A stretch of 64,000 nt of DNA from Streptomyces cinnamoneus (GCF_002939475.1 NZ_PKFQ01000001.1:2973001-3037000), one strand, 5' to 3'. Numbered from the stretch's first letter, positions 25,615 through 34,480 are shown. Made by a program: numbers and translations. Notes: generated by a model from the letters alone, not told the origin.

Positions 25615-27408
25615 CTATTCGGAGATCTCCCGTGCCACCCACCCCGTCCCGCCCGTCCCCACCGTCGCGGTGTCGCGCCCCGACCGCAGCACCCGCCCCG
25701 GCAGCGCCCCCGTCGTCACGTCGTGGCGGACCGTCTCCACGCCGTTGACCCGTACGCTCACCACCCCCACCGCCCGAGAGTCCAGGCGCGCCCCGTCCCC
25801 CGGCAGGTCGCGCACCAGCGTCGCCGGCCCGGCGTCGACCCGCTCCGGGTCGAAGAGCACCAGGTCGGCGCACCAGCCCTCGGCGATGCGGCCCCGGTCG
25901 TGCAGCCCGAACAGCCGGGCCGGCTCGTCCGTCAGCATCCGCACCGCCCGCTCCAGGGGCACCAGGGCGCGTCCGCGTAGGCAGTCGCCCAGGAAACGTG
26001 TGGTGTAGGGCGCGCCGCACATCCGGTCCAGGTGCGCCCCCGCGTCCGAGCCGCCCAGCAGCACGTCCTCGTGGTCCCAGGCGCGGCGGCGCAGCTCCCA
26101 GCTGGCGGGGTCGTCGTCGGTGGGCGTCGGCCACAGCACCGTGCGCAGGTCGTCGGTGGCGCAGATCTCGACCAGTGTCGCGAAGGGGTCCGTGCCGCGC
26201 TCGGCGGCGATGTCGCGGACCTCCCGGCCGGTGAGTCCGTCGTTCTCCTTGGTGTACGTGTCGCCGATGACGTAACGGCCGAAGTCCGTCAGCCGGTGGA
26301 AGGCCGCGGCCTGCGGGCTCGCCGCCGCGCTCAGCAGCGCGGTGCGCACGGCGGGGTCGCGCAGCCGGGCGACGCGCTCCGGGACGGGCAGTCCGAGGAC
26401 GTCCCCCCAGCCGGGAATGAGGTTGAGGGCGCAGAAGCTGCCCAGCGACATGTTCATGGGGGCGAGGACCGGCATGGTCAGGGCGACGATCCGGCCGCCC
26501 GCCGCGCGGGCGCGCTCGCTCGTGGCGAGCTGGTGCGGTACGCGCTCGGGGGCCGCCGACTCGATGGTGAGGACGTTCCAGTTGAGGGGGCGCCCGGCGG
26601 CCACGGTCATCCGGACCAGGAGTTCGCTCTCCTCCTCGGTGAACCGGTCCAGGCATCCGGCCACGATGGCCTCCAGTTGCGTGCCCTCGTGCTCGCCCAC
26701 CGCGCGGGCGAGGGCGAGCAGCTCGCCGGGCCGGGCGTGCCGGGAGGCCACGGGCCTGCCGTCGCCGTCGGAGTGGGTGTCCGACCTGGTCGTGGACAGG
26801 CCCCAGGCGCCGGCGTCCATCGCGTCGTGCAGGAGTCCCAGCATCCGCCGCAGCTGCTCCTCGTCGGGCGTGCCCCCGACGGCGTCCGGGCCCATCACGT
26901 ACCGCCGCAGCGCGCAGTGGCCCACCATGAAGCCGGCGTTGACGGCGACGCGGCCCTCCAGCGCGTCCAGGTAGTCGCCGAAGGACGACCAGTTCCAGGG
27001 CGCGCCCTCCTCCAGGGCGGCCAGGGACATGCCCTCGACCTTGCTCATCATGCGGCGCGTGTAGTCGGCGTCGGCTGGCCGCCCGGGGTTGAGGGGGGCG
27101 AGGGTGAAGCCGCAGTTGCCGCCGACGATGGTCGTGACGCCGTGGCTCATCGACGGGCTCGCGCAGGGGTCCCAGAAGAGCTGGGCGTCGTAGTGGGTGT
27201 GCGGGTCGACGAAACCGGGGGCGAGGACGAGCCCGGCCGCATCCTCCTCGGTGCGCGCCCGCTCCCCCAGCCGGCCGCCCGCCTTCACACCGCCGGGGAT
27301 CCGGTCGATCACGGCTATCCGGCCGTCCCGTATCCCGACATCGGCGACGTACGAGGGCCCTCCCGTCCCGTCGACGACCGTGGCGCGGCGGATGAGGTGG
27401 TCCAGCAC
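25615..27408 (-). CDS. N-acyl-D-amino-acid deacylase-like amidohydrolase
   Basis: 597 residues from the GTG at 27406-27408 (GAGGA upstream). Motifs of the D-aminoacylase branch of the amidohydrolase superfamily: PGFVDPHTHYDAQLFWDP (metal HxH), IVGGNCGFTLAP, then GGSDAGAHLDRMCG near residue 450 with the general-base aspartate. Such enzymes remove acyl groups from D-amino acids or related amides with a zinc centre. It follows the LLM gene by about 130 bases on the same strand and may share its operator-controlled promoter. The gap contains several ACGTACG repeats. Confidence 0.85.
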   Translation of the reverse strand: MLDHLIRRATVVDGTGGPSYVADVGIRDGRIAVIDRIPGGVKAGGRLGERARTEEDAAGLVLAPGFVDPHTHYDAQLFWDPCASPSMSHGVTTIVGGNCGFTLAPLNPGRPADADYTRRMMSKVEGMSLAALEEGAPWNWSSFGDYLDALEGRVAVNAGFMVGHCALRRYVMGPDAVGGTPDEEQLRRMLGLLHDAMDAGAWGLSTTRSDTHSDGDGRPVASRHARPGELLALARAVGEHEGTQLEAIVAGCLDRFTEEESELLVRMTVAAGRPLNWNVLTIESAAPERVPHQLATSERARAAGGRIVALTMPVLAPMNMSLGSFCALNLIPGWGDVLGLPVPERVARLRDPAVRTALLSAAASPQAAAFHRLTDFGRYVIGDTYTKENDGLTGREVRDIAAERGTDPFATLVEICATDDLRTVLWPTPTDDDPASWELRRRAWDHEDVLLGGSDAGAHLDRMCGAPYTTRFLGDCLRGRALVPLERAVRMLTDEPARLFGLHDRGRIAEGWCADLVLFDPERVDAGPATLVRDLPGDGARLDSRAVGVVSVRVNGVETVRHDVTTGALPGRVLRSGRDTATVGTGGTGWVAREISE

Positions 27409-27542
27409 GGTGGGGTCCTCTCGCGGGCGGACGTACGGGCGCGGAGACGTACGGACGTACGCGCGCGGGGGCGCGTACGGAACAGGAACCGGGGCGGCGA
27501 CCCGGGAGGCGCCGCCCCGGCGCGTGAGGGGCCGCGGGGCGC

Positions 27543-28673
27543 TCAGGCTCCGGCGGCGGCCCGGCGGAAGCGCGTGGTGCGGTGGACGGGGTCCGTGTCG
27601 ATCTTCGGGATGACGTGCTCGCCGATCAGCTGGAGCGTGGTGATCGTGTCCTCGTACGGGATCCCCACGGGCAGCCCGAAGACGAGCTGGTCGGCGCCGG
27701 CCCGCTCCCAGCGCTCGCACTGCCGCAGCACCTCGTCCGGGTCGCCGCAGATCATCAGCTCCTCGGCGATGAGCAGCTCGATGATGTCCTCGGTGTACTC
27801 GGGCAGCAGCTCGGGCCACTCGGGGATGCCCTCGGGGCGCGGGAACGTGTCGTGGTAGCGGAAGAGCAGGGACTGGAGGCGGTTGAGGCCGCCGCTCGCG
27901 GCGATCTCGACGGCCTTCTGGTGCGTCTCGGCGCAGATGGCGGTGGACGTGACCATCACGTTGTCGTTGACGAAGCCGCCGACGGGCTCGGCCTCGCCGA
28001 TCACCGACTTGTAGGAGTCGAGGACCCACTCCATGTCGGAGACCTTCTGCACGCTGAAGCCGAGCACGCCGAGTCCCTTGCGGGCCGCCATCGCGTAGGA
28101 GGAGGGCGACCCGGCGGCGTACCACATGGCGGGGTGCGACGGGCCGTACGGCTTGGGCAGGACCTTGCGCGGGGGCAGGGACCAGTGCTTGCCGCGGAAG
28201 CCCTCGTACTCCTCCTGGCACCACATCTTCGGGAACTCCGCGATCGTCTCCTCCCAGATCTCCCGGGTGGCGTTCATGTCGGTGGTGCCCGGCAGGAAGG
28301 CCAGGATCTCGTGGCTGCCCGCACCGCGGCCGGTGCCGAACTCGAAGCGGCCGCCGGAGAGGTGGTCGAGCATGGCGGCCTTCTCGGCCACCTTCACCGG
28401 GTGGTTGACCTGGGGAAGCGGGTTGAAGATGCCGGAGCCGAGGTGGATGTGGTCGGTGGCGTGGGCGAGGTAGCCGAGGAAGACGTCGTTGGCCGAGAGG
28501 TGGGAGTACTCCTCCAGGAAGTGGTGCTCGGTGACCCAGGCGTACTTGAAGCCCGACCGGTCGGCCTGAACGACGTATTCGGCCTCCTCCATCAACGCGT
28601 GGTGCTCGGCCGCGGGATCGGTCCGCGAGCGGCTCGCCGGTACGTACCCCTGCACGAAGATCCCGAATTCCAC
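27543..28673 (-). CDS. LLM-class flavin-dependent oxidoreductase
   Basis: 376 residues starting at VEFGIFVQGYVP. The GTG at 28671-28673 is chosen; the GTG three codons earlier is also possible. It shows the bacterial luciferase-like barrel: KYAWVTEHHFLEEYSHLS, LGSGIFNPLPQVNHPVKVAEK, LDHLSGGRFEFGTGRGAGS. The substrate region around KHWSLPPRKVLPKPYG is like alkanal monooxygenase-type members of catabolic clusters. It needs reduced flavin, which the flavin reductase at 50704 could supply, or F420. The regulon palindrome lies 67 bases before the start. Confidence 0.85.
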   Translation of the reverse strand: MEFGIFVQGYVPASRSRTDPAAEHHALMEEAEYVVQADRSGFKYAWVTEHHFLEEYSHLSANDVFLGYLAHATDHIHLGSGIFNPLPQVNHPVKVAEKAAMLDHLSGGRFEFGTGRGAGSHEILAFLPGTTDMNATREIWEETIAEFPKMWCQEEYEGFRGKHWSLPPRKVLPKPYGPSHPAMWYAAGSPSSYAMAARKGLGVLGFSVQKVSDMEWVLDSYKSVIGEAEPVGGFVNDNVMVTSTAICAETHQKAVEIAASGGLNRLQSLLFRYHDTFPRPEGIPEWPELLPEYTEDIIELLIAEELMICGDPDEVLRQCERWERAGADQLVFGLPVGIPYEDTITTLQLIGEHVIPKIDTDPVHRTTRFRRAAAGA

Positions 28674-28740
28674 GGAGTCCACCGCCCGTCTTCCGAGTCT
28701 GCCGGCGCACACTCCCGCCGGGTGCTTCCGGACCGCCGAC

Positions 28741-28755
28741 CTGACTTACCGTCAG
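28741..28755 (-). promoter_or_regulatory. Regulon operator 1 (CTGACTTACCGTCAG)
   Basis: Copy of the 15-bp CTGACKNNNCGTCAG palindrome found nine times in the window. It lies 67 bases upstream of the LLM oxidoreductase start at 28673, and also just beyond the 3' end of the amidohydrolase gene on the same strand. Confidence 0.8.
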
Positions 28756-28794
28756 TTACGGCTCAAGCGACTGTGGCACCGGCCCCCTGGAGCG

Positions 28795-30024
28795 TCAAGG
28801 GCCCGTACCGCCCGCCCACAGCCCCTCGGGGGTGAGCCCGAGCAGCTCGACGGCGTTGCCCCGCACGACCCGCTCCACCACCTCCGGAGCGAGGTGCGCC
28901 ATCTGCTCCTCTGCGACCTGCCGGGACTTGGGCCAGGTGGAGTCGGAGTGCGGGTAGTCGGTCTCGTAGAGGACGTTCCCGACGCCGATCGCGTCGAGGT
29001 TGCGCAGCCCGAAGGCGTCGTCGAAGAAGCAGCCGTAGACGTGCTCCGCGAACGCCTCCGACGGCGGCCGCAGCACCTTGTCCGCGACGCCGCCCCAGCC
29101 GCGGTTCTCCTCCCAGACCGTGTCGGCGCGTTCCAGGAGGTACGGGATCCAGCCGATCTGCCCCTCCGCGTACATGACGCGCAGGCCGGGGAAGCGGTCG
29201 AACTTGCCCGACATCAGCCAGTCGGCGAGCGAGAAGCAGCAGTTGGCGAAGGTGAGGGCGGACCCGACGGCGGCCGGCGCGTCCGCCGACGTGGACGGCA
29301 TCCGCGAGGACGAACCGATGTGCATGGCGATGACGGTCCCGCTCTCCTCACAGGCCCGCAGAAAGGGGTCCCAGTCGTCGCCGTGGACGGACGGCAGGCC
29401 CAGGTGGGGCGGTATCTCGGAGAAGCACACGGCCCGTACGCCCCGCGCGGCGTTGCGCCGCACCTCCGCCGCGGCCAGCCCCGCGTCCCACAGCGGCACC
29501 AGGCCGAGCGGGATCAGCCGCCCCTGCGCGGCGGGGCCGCACCACTCCTCGACCATCCAGTCGTTGTAGGCCCGCACGCACAGCAGCGCCAGCTCGCGGT
29601 CGGCGGCCTCGGCGAAGGTCTGCCCGCAGAAGCGCGGGAAGGTGGGGAAGCAGAGCGCCGACTGGACGTGGTTCAGGTCCATGTCGGCCAGTCGCTCCGC
29701 CACGCTGTACGAACCCGGCCGCATGCGTTCGTAGGTGATCCCCTCCAGCCGGATCTCGTCCCTGGAGCATCCGACGGCGGTATCCAGCCGTGTCAGCGGA
29801 CGGCACAAATCCTCATAGACCCACCAGTCCGCCACCGGGCCGTCGTCCCCCGGGGCGCCCATGACGGGCGCGAAGCGCCCGCCCACGAAGGTCATCTCCT
29901 TGACGGCGGCCCGCACGACGCGCGGCCCGACGTCGCGCAATCGCGCCGGTAACCGGTCCCGCCAGACGTCGGAGGGCTCGACCACGTGATCGTCCACCGA
30001 GATTATCTTGGGGAAGCTCGCCAT
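28795..30024 (-). CDS. Amidohydrolase-2 family protein (COG2159-like), paralogue 1
   Basis: 409 residues from MASFPKIISVDDHVVEP (ATG at 30022-30024). The metal-binding DxH-type start is VDDHV. Other family marks are CFPTFPRFCGQTF, AYNDWMVEEWCG, MHIGSSS and YAEGQIGWIPY, closing with ETDYPHSDSTWP. The superfamily includes decarboxylases and hydrolases acting on ring-cleavage products. It is closely related to the gene at 61914-63104; the two share almost every motif. A regulon palindrome sits 21 bases before the start. Confidence 0.87.
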   Translation of the reverse strand: MASFPKIISVDDHVVEPSDVWRDRLPARLRDVGPRVVRAAVKEMTFVGGRFAPVMGAPGDDGPVADWWVYEDLCRPLTRLDTAVGCSRDEIRLEGITYERMRPGSYSVAERLADMDLNHVQSALCFPTFPRFCGQTFAEAADRELALLCVRAYNDWMVEEWCGPAAQGRLIPLGLVPLWDAGLAAAEVRRNAARGVRAVCFSEIPPHLGLPSVHGDDWDPFLRACEESGTVIAMHIGSSSRMPSTSADAPAAVGSALTFANCCFSLADWLMSGKFDRFPGLRVMYAEGQIGWIPYLLERADTVWEENRGWGGVADKVLRPPSEAFAEHVYGCFFDDAFGLRNLDAIGVGNVLYETDYPHSDSTWPKSRQVAEEQMAHLAPEVVERVVRGNAVELLGLTPEGLWAGGTGP

Positions 30025-30045
30025 GGCCGACACCGTAGCGCTGAT

Positions 30046-30060
30046 CTGACGCTCCGTCAG
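30046..30060 (-). promoter_or_regulatory. Regulon operator 2 (CTGACGCTCCGTCAG)
   Basis: Lies 21 bases upstream of the amidohydrolase start, in the gap shared with afsR on the other strand. It may overlap the amidohydrolase promoter. Confidence 0.8.
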
Positions 30061-30178
30061 CCATGGGGCCGGACGGCCCTTGCGCGAGCGCGCCAAGAGG
30101 CCGGACCCCTGCTGACGCGGAGCCCCGGAACAAGGCAGACTGGCCGGTGCGACCGAGCAGGACAGGCAGGGGGTCACC

Positions 30179-33112
30179 ATGGCCGGCGACACAGGGCACG
30201 GGCAGCAGCTGCGCTTCACCGTGCTCGGGCCCGTCCGCGCCTGGCGCGGCGACGAACCGCTCCACACCGGATCGCCCCAGCAGCGGGCGCTGCTCGCCGC
30301 GCTGCTGCTGCGCGGCGGCCGCACCGCCACCGCGCCCGAACTCGTCGACGCCCTGTGGGGCGAGGAGCCCCCGCACGCGGCCCTCGCCGCGCTGCGCACG
30401 TACGCCTCCCGGCTCCGCAAGGCCTTCGGCCCCGACGCCGACGCCCTGGTCAGCGAGTCCGGCGGCTATGCGATACGGGTCGGGTACGGCGGCCTCGACA
30501 TCGACACCGCCGAGCGGCTGGCCGCCGAGGCCGACAAGGCCCGTGGCGCCGGCGACCGGGCCCGCGCCCGCGAGCTGATGAACGAGGCCCTGGACCTGTG
30601 GGACGGCGAACCGCTCGCCGGCCTGTCCGGCCCGTACGCCGACACCCAGCGGGCCCGCCTGGAGGAGTGGCGGCTGAGCATCCTGGAGACCCGGCTCGAC
30701 CTCGACCTGGAGGTCGGCTGCCACGCCGAGGCGGTCTCCGAGCTCACCGCCCTCACCGCCGCCCACCCGCTGCGCGAGAGGCTGCGCGAGCTGCTGATGC
30801 TCGCCCTCTACCGCAGCGGCCGGCAGGCCGAGGCCCTCGCCGTCTACGCCGACACCCGGCGGCTCCTCGCCGACGAGCTCGGCGTGGACCCCTGCTCCGA
30901 GCTGTCCGAGCTCCAGCAGCGCATCCTCAACGCCGACATCGCCCTGAACGTCCACCCGGCCGCCGCCGACCGGCCCGCCGCCGGGCCCACCTTCATCCGG
31001 CCCGCCCAGCTGCCGGCCACCGTCTCCGACTTCACCGGCCGCACCGCCTTCGTCAGCGAGCTCAGCGAGCAGCTCGCCACCGCCGAGGGCCGCGTCATGG
31101 CCGTGTCCGCCGTCGCGGGCATCGGGGGCGTCGGCAAGACCACCCTCGCCGTGCACGTCGCCCACGCCGCCCGGCACCAGTTCCCCGACGGCCAGCTCTA
31201 CGTGGACCTCCAGGGCACCGGTCCCGTGGTCGCCGAGCCGGAGGCCGTGCTCGGGTCCTTCCTGCGGGCCCTCGGCGTCCCGGACTCCGCGATCCCGGAC
31301 GGCGTGGAGGAGCGGTCCGCGCTCTTCCGCTCCACCCTCGACGGGCGGCGCGTCCTGGCCCTGCTCGACAACGCCCGCGACGCCGCCCAGGTCCGCCCCC
31401 TGCTGCCGGGCAACGAGGGCTGCGCCGCGCTCGTCACCAGCCGCGCCCGCATGGTCGGCCTCGCCGGCGCGCACCTGGTCGACCTGGACGTGATGAGCCC
31501 CGAAGAGGCGCTCGTGCTCTTCACCCGCATCGTCGGCCCCGAGCGGGTCGACTCCGAGCGCGACGCCGCCATGGACGTCGTCGCCGCCTGCGGCTTCCTG
31601 CCGCTGGCCATCCGCATCGCCGCCTCCCGGCTCGCCGCCCGGCGCACCTGGACCGTCTCCGTCCTCGCCCGCAAGCTCGGCGACGAACGCCGCCGCCTGG
31701 ACGAACTGCGCGCCGGCGACCTCGCCGTCAAGGCCACCTTCGAACTCGGCTACGGCCAGCTCGAACCCGCCCAGGCCCGCGCCTTCCGCCTGCTCGGCCT
31801 CGCCGACGGCCCCGACATCTCCCTCGCCGCCGCGGCCGCCGTCCTCGACCTGGACCTCGACGCCACCGAGGAGCTGCTGGAGTCGCTGGTCGACACCTCG
31901 CTCCTGGAATCCGCCGCGCCCGGCCGCTACCGCTACCACGACCTCCTGCGGCTCTACGCGCGTTCCTGCGCGGAGCGCGACGAGCTGCCGCCCTCGGAGC
32001 GCGAGGCCGCCCTGTCGCGGCTCCTCGACTTCTACCTCGCCACGGCCGCCGGCGTGTACGTGCTCGAGCGCCCCGGCGACCAGCTCCTCACCCACCTGAC
32101 GCCCACCACCCACCCCGGCCTCACCTTCACCGACCGCGGCGCGGCCGGGGACTGGCTGTTCGCCGAGGCCGGCTGCCTCCTGGCCTGCGTGCGCCAGCAC
32201 TCCGGCGCCAGCGGCGACACGACGCGCCGGGCTGTGGACCTGCTGCTCGCCGCCAAGGACCTGGCCGAGTCCGGCGCCGACTCCCGCCAGTACGAGCAGG
32301 CCGCCACCGCCCTGCTGGCCTCCGCCCAGGCGACGGGCGACACCCGGGCCGAGGGACGGGCCCGGACCGTGCTGGCCCACGTGCACAGTATCGCCGGCCG
32401 CTTCGCGCAGGCCGACGCCCAGGCCCGCCAGGCGGTCCAGCTGGGGCGGGCCAGCGAGGACCCGATCCCCTGCTGCTACGCCGCCAACAACCGCGGCATC
32501 ATCGCCATCTACGAGCACCGCCACGAGGACGCCGAGGCCTACATCGGCCAGGCCCTCGCCGCCTTCCGCGCCGACGGCAACAAGCCCGGCGAGGCCAGCG
32601 CGCTGTGCAACCTCTCCCGGGCCCACCTGGGCGCCGGCCGGGTCCAGTCGGCGGTCCGCCTCACCGAGCAGGCCATCGCCCTCTACCGCGAGACCAACGT
32701 CTCCTGGCGGCTCGCCAACGCCCTCTACGCGTACGCGGTCGCCCTCACCAGCGCCGGGCGCCACGAGGAGGCCATGGCGCGTCTCCAGGAGGCCCTACCG
32801 GTCTTCCGGGACAACCGCCAACGGCTGTGGGAGGGCATGACGCTCTTCCGTATGGCCGAGCTGTACCTGGCCGTCCGTGAGCCCGCGAAGGCCGCGGCCC
32901 ACGCCGAGCACGCGCTGGCGCAGCTGCGGGACACCGGCGGCGGGTGGCGCCGCGCCAACATCCTGACCGTCCTGGGGCGTTCCCTGGACGCCTTCGGCCA
33001 GTCGGGACGCGCCCACGCCTGCTGGACCGAGGCGCTGGGCATCTTCGAGCAACTGGGCTCCTCGGAGGCGGCCGAGGTGCGGGAGCTGCTGACGCCGGTG
33101 GCGGCGGCGTAG
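30179..33112 (+). CDS. afsR: AfsR-type SARP regulator (HTH-BTAD, NB-ARC, TPR)
   Basis: 977 residues, near the roughly 990 of known AfsR. In order: a winged-helix DNA-binding domain (1-95), a bacterial transcriptional activation domain (about 100-250), and an NB-ARC ATPase with P-loop GIGGVGKTTLA at about 315-325 and a LLDNARD Walker B (about 395). TPR repeats run to the end (AANNRGIIAIYEH, SALCNLSRAHLGAGRVQ). AfsR is the global activator phosphorylated by AfsK and it switches on afsS. Here afsS follows 270 bases downstream with a direct-repeat operator, and afsK is 6 kb away, so the identity is firm. Confidence 0.95.
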   Translation: MAGDTGHGQQLRFTVLGPVRAWRGDEPLHTGSPQQRALLAALLLRGGRTATAPELVDALWGEEPPHAALAALRTYASRLRKAFGPDADALVSESGGYAIRVGYGGLDIDTAERLAAEADKARGAGDRARARELMNEALDLWDGEPLAGLSGPYADTQRARLEEWRLSILETRLDLDLEVGCHAEAVSELTALTAAHPLRERLRELLMLALYRSGRQAEALAVYADTRRLLADELGVDPCSELSELQQRILNADIALNVHPAAADRPAAGPTFIRPAQLPATVSDFTGRTAFVSELSEQLATAEGRVMAVSAVAGIGGVGKTTLAVHVAHAARHQFPDGQLYVDLQGTGPVVAEPEAVLGSFLRALGVPDSAIPDGVEERSALFRSTLDGRRVLALLDNARDAAQVRPLLPGNEGCAALVTSRARMVGLAGAHLVDLDVMSPEEALVLFTRIVGPERVDSERDAAMDVVAACGFLPLAIRIAASRLAARRTWTVSVLARKLGDERRRLDELRAGDLAVKATFELGYGQLEPAQARAFRLLGLADGPDISLAAAAAVLDLDLDATEELLESLVDTSLLESAAPGRYRYHDLLRLYARSCAERDELPPSEREAALSRLLDFYLATAAGVYVLERPGDQLLTHLTPTTHPGLTFTDRGAAGDWLFAEAGCLLACVRQHSGASGDTTRRAVDLLLAAKDLAESGADSRQYEQAATALLASAQATGDTRAEGRARTVLAHVHSIAGRFAQADAQARQAVQLGRASEDPIPCCYAANNRGIIAIYEHRHEDAEAYIGQALAAFRADGNKPGEASALCNLSRAHLGAGRVQSAVRLTEQAIALYRETNVSWRLANALYAYAVALTSAGRHEEAMARLQEALPVFRDNRQRLWEGMTLFRMAELYLAVREPAKAAAHAEHALAQLRDTGGGWRRANILTVLGRSLDAFGQSGRAHACWTEALGIFEQLGSSEAAEVRELLTPVAAA

Positions 33113-33123
33113 GGGGCGCGTGG

Positions 33124-33145
33124 GGTGTCCCCAAGGGGGCGCACC
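33124..33145 (+). terminator. Weak hairpin behind afsR
   Basis: Inverted repeat of about nine pairs with one bulge (33124-33132 with 33136-33145) starting 12 bases after the afsR stop. Likely an afsR terminator that insulates afsS. Confidence 0.45.
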
Positions 33146-33172
33146 CTCCGGAAAAACCCCCGTCACGTGCCC

Positions 33173-33194
33173 GTTCATCGATCGTTTATCGTGA
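33173..33194 (+). promoter_or_regulatory. 11-bp direct repeat, AfsR/PhoP-type operator of afsS
   Basis: Two consecutive 11-base units, GTTCATCGATC and GTTTATCGTGA, match the PHO-box/AfsR-box pattern (GTTCACC plus four variable bases). A weaker unit (GTCACGTGCCC) precedes them at 33162-33172. An A/T-rich element (TTCTAATGA, 33202-33210) follows 7 bases after and may be the -10 box. AfsR and PhoP are known to compete for such a site before afsS in S. coelicolor. Confidence 0.75.
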
Positions 33195-33381
33195 CCCGGC
33201 ATTCTAATGAATGTCGATCCGTCGCGTCGGGGGGCAGGCGGGTCGTAGGTGAGGCCTCACCTGGAGGGCGAACAGCCCTCATTGCCCGTCCGGCGGTCTT
33301 CGGGGGAGTCGCCGGGCGGGTTCGGCAGTCCCCTCTTCAGCCCAACAACGACTCGCATATCGACCAACGGGGAGAGACACC

Positions 33382-33549
33382 ATGAGCGACGAGAAGAAGC
33401 TCAAGCCCATCGTGGCCACGCCGCAGGACGATCACGCGACCGGCACCAAGCCGCTCGTCGCGCAGCTGCTGCCGCAGGACGACCACGCCACCGGGGCGGA
33501 GCCGTTCGTCCTGAAGGACGACCACGCCACGATCGAGAAGCCTTTCTGA
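33382..33549 (+). CDS. afsS: AfsS-like small regulatory peptide with three DDHAT repeats
   Basis: 55 residues, ATG at 33382 with GGGGAGAGA before it. The whole peptide is built around three DDHAT motifs (residues 16-20, 33-37 and 46-50), two of them inside PQDDHATG. It has no cysteine, no signal peptide and no membrane segment. Known AfsS proteins are about 63 residues with repeated DNHA-type motifs, and they activate secondary metabolism by an unknown mechanism. Position right after afsR, with an AfsR-type operator, supports the call. The DD rather than DN spelling is unusual to my memory. Confidence 0.85.
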   Translation: MSDEKKLKPIVATPQDDHATGTKPLVAQLLPQDDHATGAEPFVLKDDHATIEKPF

Positions 33550-33601
33550 GCAACGAGCGTTGCTGAGGCGCCCCTCCGGCGGTGACCGGGACCAGGCGTC
33601 G

Positions 33602-33635
33602 GGGAGCTTCCGCCAGACATCGGCCGGAAGCTCCC
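33602..33635 (+). terminator. Hairpin terminator of afsS
   Basis: Perfect 11-bp inverted repeat (33602-33612 with 33625-33635, 12-base loop) 53 bases after the afsS stop. It separates afsS from the second peptide gene. Confidence 0.75.
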
Positions 33636-33695
33636 GGGCCCCGTCAGGTCCCGCCACGACGAGGGCGGCCCCAGTGCGGTGTGCGGCGGGATCCC

Positions 33696-33793
33696 ACGGG
33701 GGAACGGCACGACGGGGGAACGGGATCCGGCCAGGGGGCGCACCGACAGGAGGTCCGGGGGAGTACGACGGGGGACCTCACAACGGGGGAACG
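33696..33793 (+). repeat. Four ACGGGGGA elements in two pairs
   Basis: ACGGGGGA(A/C)C occurs at 33696, 33712, 33768 and 33783: two pairs with 16- and 15-base spacing. Three copies read ACGGGGGAACG. The stretch is also a run of G-tracts, so either iterated protein sites or a four-stranded G structure is possible. Confidence 0.6.
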
Positions 33794-34168
33794 ACAGGGG
33801 CCGGCATCGGCGGCGGGGAGGGGATGCCGTCGGCGCCGGCCCCTGCGGCTGCCCGCGGGGGCTTCCAGGGGTGGCCGCCGGGGCGGCCTTGGGGCGTGGG
33901 GGCGGCGGAGGACGGCTGTCGGCGACGACGGCTCCTTGTCGGCGGCTCCTCACCGACGGCTCCTCACCGGCACAGCCAATCCGCCTGTCGGCGACGCGAC
34001 TTCAGAGGCAGGGGCTCCGTTTCAGCGACCTCCTGTCAACCGGCCTATCCGGAATCTCAGGTTTTCCGCCCACAGCTCACGCACCACCGCACATCGCGGG
34101 TACGTTCACCGCACAGCACCACCGACCATCAACCCCACGCACCACAACCCCCGAAAAGAGGAGTCGTA

Positions 34169-34480
34169 ATGAACTTCACGACGACGAACCACACCGAGGC
34201 ATGCGGGCCCTGGGAGGACGCGTCCGCCACCCACGGCACCGGCAAGCGCCGGACGCTGGCGCGCGGGGCCAAGGTGCTCGCCATAGCCGGCCTCGTCGCC
34301 GCGGTGGCGATCATCGGTGCGGGGCCGGTCGTCGCCGACGACCACTCGACCACCGTCGAGTCCTTCAAGACGCCCACCGCCGCCGTGAAGGTCTTCGACG
34401 ACCACTCCACGGGCATCTTCGACCAGGCCAACGGCGGCTCGGACGACCACAGCACGATCGCGCCCCTGACCTTCGGCTGA
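34169..34480 (+). CDS. Exported AfsS-like peptide with three DDHST repeats
   Basis: 103 residues, ATG at 34169 with AGAGGAG before it. Residues 1-33 are polar and end in a basic KRR...R stretch. Residues 35-55 are a hydrophobic helix, and VVA before DDHS (residues 54-57) is a good signal-peptidase site. The rest of the chain carries three DDHST motifs (57-61, 77-81 and 92-96), the same motif type as in the AfsS-like peptide one gene upstream. If cleaved, the mature peptide is about 47 residues and begins with a repeat. Otherwise it is anchored, with the repeats outside. I know no described family with this layout. Confidence 0.8.
   Translation: MNFTTTNHTEACGPWEDASATHGTGKRRTLARGAKVLAIAGLVAAVAIIGAGPVVADDHSTTVESFKTPTAAVKVFDDHSTGIFDQANGGSDDHSTIAPLTFG

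Larger units (their letters stand above)
33550..34168. other. 619-base gap between the two DDH(A/S)T peptide genes
   Basis: It holds the afsS terminator (33602-33635), a G-rich stretch with four ACGGGGGA copies (33696-33793), and about 120 bases before 34169 that should be the promoter. One GTTCACC unit (34104-34114) is present there without a clear partner. Plus-strand frames cross it open, but they look like G/C-bias artefacts. Confidence 0.55.

Noticed and set aside
29813..32764. Minus-strand open frame of over 980 codons across afsR
   Set aside because: G/C-bias shadow of the afsR frame: a Gly/Val/Ala repetitive product without domains.
34104..34114. GTTCACCGCAC unit as a PHO/AfsR box before the exported peptide gene
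   Set aside because: Only one unit fits; a direct repeat needs a second 11-base unit and the following bases do not match.
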